DNA of 64,000 nucleotides, from assembly GCA_017962445.1 (NCBI GenBank), contig JAGCVI010000031.1:93099-157098 (forward strand), written 5' to 3'. Below, one piece after another: positions 61,835 through 64,000 of the stretch. The stretch's first letter is position 1; every line of letters begins with the position of its first letter. A program made the position numbers and the translations under genes. Under the pieces are notes generated by a model. The model made no database searches, was not told where the DNA came from, and saw only the letters and a program-made list of their open reading frames with translations. Source of the stretch: Bacteroidales bacterium. GTDB lineage: Bacteria; Bacteroidota; Bacteroidia; Bacteroidales; P3.

Positions 61835-62989
61835 TTATCTTGAGTTGCTGGAACCTCTGTTAGTCGTGGCGTTGCTGCGCGAGCTGGTTGAGGTTGTTGT
61901 AGATGTTCCGCGGCTGCCAGTGCTTTCGCTGCTGGTGTTGGAGCTTCCACTGCGGCTGCTCTTGTTAGAGGTGTTGTTCGTTGCCGAACCGCGGGTTGAG
62001 GTGCCAGTGTTGGTAGTGGTGCTTGTTCCGCGAGAGCTTGTGCCGGTGTTGGTCGAGGTGTTGGTTCCGCGCGAGCCGGTGTTGCTGCTTGGCGTTGCGC
62101 TTGTGCCGCGAGTGCTCGTGCCGGTATTGGTCGTGGTGTTGGTTCCGCGCGAGCCGGTGTTGCTGCTTGGCGTTGCGCTTGTGCCGCGAGTGCTTGTGCC
62201 GGTGTTGGTCGAGGTGTTAGTTCCGCGCGAGCCGCTGTTACCGCTGTTTACGTTCCTGTTGGTGGTTCCCGGGTTTCCAGTGTTGCTTCTGTAGCTGTCT
62301 GAGCGTGCGCCTCCGGTGGTGTTGAAGTTTGTGCTTCTGGTTCCTTCGTAGTTGATGCGGTTTCCGCTTCCAAGGTAGCCGTGTCCGTCAGGAGTGATTG
62401 GGTAGTCGATTCCAGGGGTGAACGGTTTCGGCGGTACAGGTGCCGGGGTGCTCGGGGTGCGCATGTAGTAGGGGTGCAGTGGGTAGGGGTGGCCGTTGCT
62501 TGCGTATGGAGGTCTCCATCCGTAGCGATGTATGTGGTAGTGGTAGGTGTACATGTGGTTGTACATCGGGTCGTGGTAGTGGCGCGTGAACGAGTTGTAG
62601 GGTGGCATCGTCCAGAAGAAGTTTGGCCTTGTCACGGCGCCGCGGAATCTCAGGTATTGAGCCGCACTGTACATGTGGTAGGTGCGTGGGTTGTACAGCC
62701 AGATGCAGGCCAGGTCGATGGGCATGTAGATTTCTTCTCCGGTGTAGGCGTCGTATCCGTACAGCCAGATCTCGTAGTAGGTGCTGTTGACACGCTCCAT
62801 CCACACTTGGTTGATTATCACGTATGTTGCCAGTTCGTATTCGTAGCCGCAGTATATCATCAATTCATTCTCGGCATCGAGAGCTGAGGCTACCCTTATA
62901 GCTTGTCTTTCGGTGAAATAGCGTATTGAGTTTGCTGATGCAGCGAAGGTCGCTATTACCATTGCCATTGTCAAGATGAATTTTTTCAT
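61835..62989 (-). CDS. Secreted Ser/Thr/Gly/Arg-rich repeat protein
   Basis: From the ATG at 62989 the protein has 384 residues. It has a signal peptide (ASAN), then a Tyr- and His-rich folded part of about 170 residues (IYMPIDLACIWLYNPRTYHMYS and Pro-rich YPLHPYYM), then a low-complexity tail of about 170 residues of Ser, Thr, Gly, Asn and Arg containing a 26-residue tandem repeat (GTNTSTNTGTSTRGTSATPS). It is probably extracellular and possibly glycosylated. The ATG is preceded by AAAGGAG, a Shine-Dalgarno-like sequence unusual in this phylum. A longer frame starting at 63061 is less likely. Confidence 0.68.
   Translation of the reverse strand: MKKFILTMAMVIATFAASANSIRYFTERQAIRVASALDAENELMIYCGYEYELATYVIINQVWMERVNSTYYEIWLYGYDAYTGEEIYMPIDLACIWLYNPRTYHMYSAAQYLRFRGAVTRPNFFWTMPPYNSFTRHYHDPMYNHMYTYHYHIHRYGWRPPYASNGHPYPLHPYYMRTPSTPAPVPPKPFTPGIDYPITPDGHGYLGSGNRINYEGTRSTNFNTTGGARSDSYRSNTGNPGTTNRNVNSGNSGSRGTNTSTNTGTSTRGTSATPSSNTGSRGTNTTTNTGTSTRGTSATPSSNTGSRGTNTSTNTGTSSRGTSTTTNTGTSTRGSATNNTSNKSSRSGSSNTSSESTGSRGTSTTTSTSSRSNATTNRGSSNSR
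62047..62230 (-). repeat. 78-bp tandem repeats in the Ser/Thr-rich gene
   Basis: About 2.3 copies of a 78-bp unit (26 codons) lie in frame within the low-complexity tail. The copies differ at only a few bases, so they are probably recent and liable to change in number by slippage. Confidence 0.7.
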
Positions 62990-63153
62990 TGTGAACTCCT
63001 TTCTTTTTGTGCCTGCTCCGTTGCAGGCTTGTTTTATTGTTGTTTTATATTTTGTATTCAAATATCGCGTATTATTGCCGTCGTTAACTAATTTTATGAA
63101 TTTGCGGAATTAAGAGCAATGATATTGCTGTTTTTCAGGTCGCAAAATTTTTG

Positions 63154-63161
63154 CAAAAGTA
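63154..63161 (-). promoter_or_regulatory. -7 element of the Ser/Thr-rich gene
   Basis: On the minus strand TACTTTTG followed by CA, with TTTTG about 19 bp upstream (63181-63185). It gives an unusually long leader of roughly 160 nt. Confidence 0.6.
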
Positions 63162-63232
63162 GTAAATATTGTGTGTTTCGCAAAATTTTTTTTACGAAAA
63201 CCAAAAAATACTTGCGATTCGAAAAAAGTTAG

Positions 63233-63240
63233 TATCTTTG
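63233..63240 (+). promoter_or_regulatory. -7 element of the tRNA-Ser gene
   Basis: TATCTTTG followed by CA, with TTG at 63212-63214 as -33 core, about 60 bp upstream of the tRNA. Confidence 0.7.
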
Positions 63241-63298
63241 CACTCCGAAAACGAGGCGGAAAAGATTGTAAAATCCTTTCTAAATCGTTGTCAATCAT

Positions 63299-63386
63299 GG
63301 AAAGATGCCGGAGTGGTCGATCGGGGCGGTCTCGAAAACCGTTGACCAGCTTGCCTGGTCCCAGGGTTCGAATCCCTGTCTTTCCG
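63299..63386 (+). tRNA. tRNA-Ser (anticodon CGA)
   Basis: An 88-nt class II tRNA: acceptor GGAAAGA pairing with TCTTTCC, a D arm, an anticodon loop CTCGAAA giving anticodon CGA (reads UCG), a long variable arm (GACCAGCTT..CTGGTC) and the T arm GGGTTCGAATCCC. Discriminator G is followed by C rather than an encoded CCA. The long variable arm and anticodon identify serine. Confidence 0.96.
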
Positions 63387-63393
63387 CTGAAAT

Positions 63394-63436
63394 AGTCTCA
63401 TAAGTTGTTGTAAAATAAACTTGTGAGACTCTTTTT
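63394..63436 (+). terminator. Terminator after tRNA-Ser
   Basis: Arms AGTCTCATAAGTT (63394-63406) and AACTTGTGAGACT (63418-63430), with one mismatch, 11-nt loop, followed by CTTTTT. Confidence 0.8.
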
Positions 63437-63493
63437 ATGTCGAAAAAATGCACCATAATTGCACAGAACTCACTATTGCCAAGTTTATTACAC

Positions 63494-63526
63494 AAAAAAA
63501 AGGAGACTGCATCGCAATCTCCTTTT
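63494..63526 (-). terminator. Strong leftward terminator
   Basis: On the minus strand AAAAGGAGATTGC and GCAGTCTCCTTTT pair (one G-U) around a 3-nt loop and are followed by more T. It lies directly after the stop of the small frame at 63528-63698. Confidence 0.75.
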
Positions 63527-63527
63527 C

Positions 63528-63698
63528 CTATAAACATAATACTGTTAGAAGTTCGTCTCCATCATATTCTTTCTCGTTTTGTCCGTCAGTGCTATGTATG
63601 GTCTCATTGTGTCGTAATTCTCGTGACCGGTATATGTCATAACCAGTTGAGGCGACCATCATCAGTTCCGCGGCTGCGAGGAGTATTGGTTTCTCCAT
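63528..63698 (-). CDS. Possible small protein, 56 residues
   Basis: On the minus strand the frame starting at ATG 63698 encodes a short hydrophobic beginning (PILLAAAELMMVAS) and a polar, acidic rest. It ends immediately before a strong leftward terminator, which shows that something is transcribed here. No promoter of the usual type and no homologue are apparent, so it may instead be an untranslated RNA or a decayed gene. Confidence 0.28.
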   Translation of the reverse strand: MEKPILLAAAELMMVASTGYDIYRSRELRHNETIHSTDGQNEKEYDGDELLTVLCL

Positions 63699-63816
63699 CG
63701 TTTTTTTAAGGTATGATATATTCATTTAACGTGAATGTCTCCAATTTATTTTGCCATCGGGCACCACGCCCTGTGACTCCCGCCATAAAAGGCTATAACA
63801 CAATCTGTTCTTATGC

Positions 63817-63865
63817 TGTTCTTATGTTGTTCTTTGGTTTTATTCTAAAGAACAACATAAGAACA
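63817..63865. repeat. 19-bp perfect inverted repeat
   Basis: TGTTCTTATGTTGTTCTTT (63817-63835) and its exact complement (63847-63865) flank an 11-nt loop. The left arm is preceded by a partial tandem copy of its first 11 bases. The arms lack a T run on either strand, so it is not a simple terminator. Confidence 0.7.
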
Positions 63866-63949
63866 ACATTACATCAATATGAAAATAAGGCCACTAGGTA
63901 TGGCGCCAGAGGATGCCTTACCTAAGGTTAAAAAAAACTGTTCGTTTGT

Positions 63950-64000
63950 TTATTTCGGAGAGGTCTTCTTGATAATCTTTGCGGGGTTTCCGGCAACGAC
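63950..64000 (-). CDS. Hexapeptide-repeat acyltransferase, C-terminal end only
   Basis: The last 16 codons of a minus-strand gene enter from the right edge and read VVAGNPAKIIKKTSPK before TAA. VVAGNPAKIIKK is the standard closing segment of LbetaH acetyltransferases (maltose/galactoside O-acetyltransferase or sugar acetyltransferase type). Nothing more can be said about its substrate. Confidence 0.65.
   Translation of the reverse strand, partial: VVAGNPAKIIKKTSPK

Larger units (their letters stand above)
62990..63298. other. Intergenic region with divergent promoters
   Basis: The stretch of 309 bp holds the leader and promoter of the Ser/Thr-rich gene (minus strand) and the promoter of tRNA-Ser (plus strand). 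In the leader a hairpin GCCTGC/GCAGGC at 63011-63028 precedes the Shine-Dalgarno-like AAAGGAG. No further gene seen. Confidence 0.5.
63387..63949. other. Hairpin-rich, mostly non-coding stretch
   Basis: These 563 bp carry two terminators (63394-63436, 63494-63526), one possible small gene on the minus strand (63528-63698), an 11-bp tandem repeat running into a 19-bp perfect inverted repeat (63806-63865), and nothing else recognisable. Confidence 0.5.

Noticed and set aside
62047-62230. Regular repeats considered as a CRISPR array
   Set aside because: The 78-bp units are contiguous, in frame and code for a 26-residue protein repeat; there are no unique spacers.

Overview
The window looks like chromosomal DNA from a gut-type Bacteroidales bacterium (phylum Bacteroidota). 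The evidence is the recurring -7 promoter element TAnnTTTG (often TATCTTTGCA) ahead of many genes, the near absence of Shine-Dalgarno sequences, a type IX secretion (T9SS) sorting domain, ECF sigma/anti-sigma/outer-membrane-barrel loci, a DUF3098 protein beside ftsX, and the class of lipoproteins present. No phage, insertion sequence, CRISPR array or rRNA operon was recognised. One tRNA gene, tRNA-Ser(CGA), lies near the right end.

Layout. 1-12 kb is a housekeeping block: a partial HerA-like ATPase (DUF853), dnaN, ftsX, a zinc-ribbon/DUF3098 membrane protein, uppP, truB, queA, rarA, a serine-acetyltransferase-like enzyme, an ABC-F ATPase, a TerB-like zinc protein and a YbaK-type tRNA editing protein. 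12.8-17.5 kb is a leftward operon of carbamate kinase, ornithine carbamoyltransferase, an AspT/YidE-type transporter and a porin. This set could ferment citrulline to ornithine, ammonia, CO2 and ATP. An 18-bp perfect palindrome follows its promoter. 17.6-19.8 kb is an ECF sigma / anti-sigma / barrel locus. 20-29 kb is accessory: an M48 protease with a barrel-like C-terminus, secreted proteins including a partly paralogous pair, an exported flavodoxin facing an AraC regulator, a ferritin-like protein, and two gene scars (a radical-SAM/T9SS-CTD chimera and the 3' end of a second aldolase gene). 29-31 kb holds a CAT-like acetyltransferase and fructose-bisphosphate aldolase.

31.2-40.7 kb is one gene for a giant T9SS-exported protein of about 3,140 residues: CUB-like and PKD-like domains, about 39 short tandem modules and a type B sorting domain. 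The cysteines of the modules follow a strict parity rule described in the findings. 40.7-43.8 kb carries a NUC1-type nuclease lipoprotein, a FlK-like thioesterase, hydroxybutyryl-CoA dehydrogenase and crotonase. 44-48.3 kb is a second ECF sigma locus in which anti-sigma and barrel are fused into one protein. It is headed by two divergent lipoprotein transcription units driven by mirror-image ECF-like promoters. 48.4-50.1 kb encodes a TM1266-family regulator and HydG, so the organism probably has an [FeFe]-hydrogenase.

The right part holds a small outer membrane protein, a short-form ispG, three secreted or membrane unknowns, an Smr-domain protein, mpl, an A1S_2505-type protein with two YD-repeat-like secreted paralogues, typA, a nucleoside phosphorylase, a Ser/Thr/Gly/Arg-rich repeat protein, tRNA-Ser, a hairpin-rich non-coding stretch and the tail of a hexapeptide acyltransferase. 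All functions are read from sequence motifs by eye; no database search was run.
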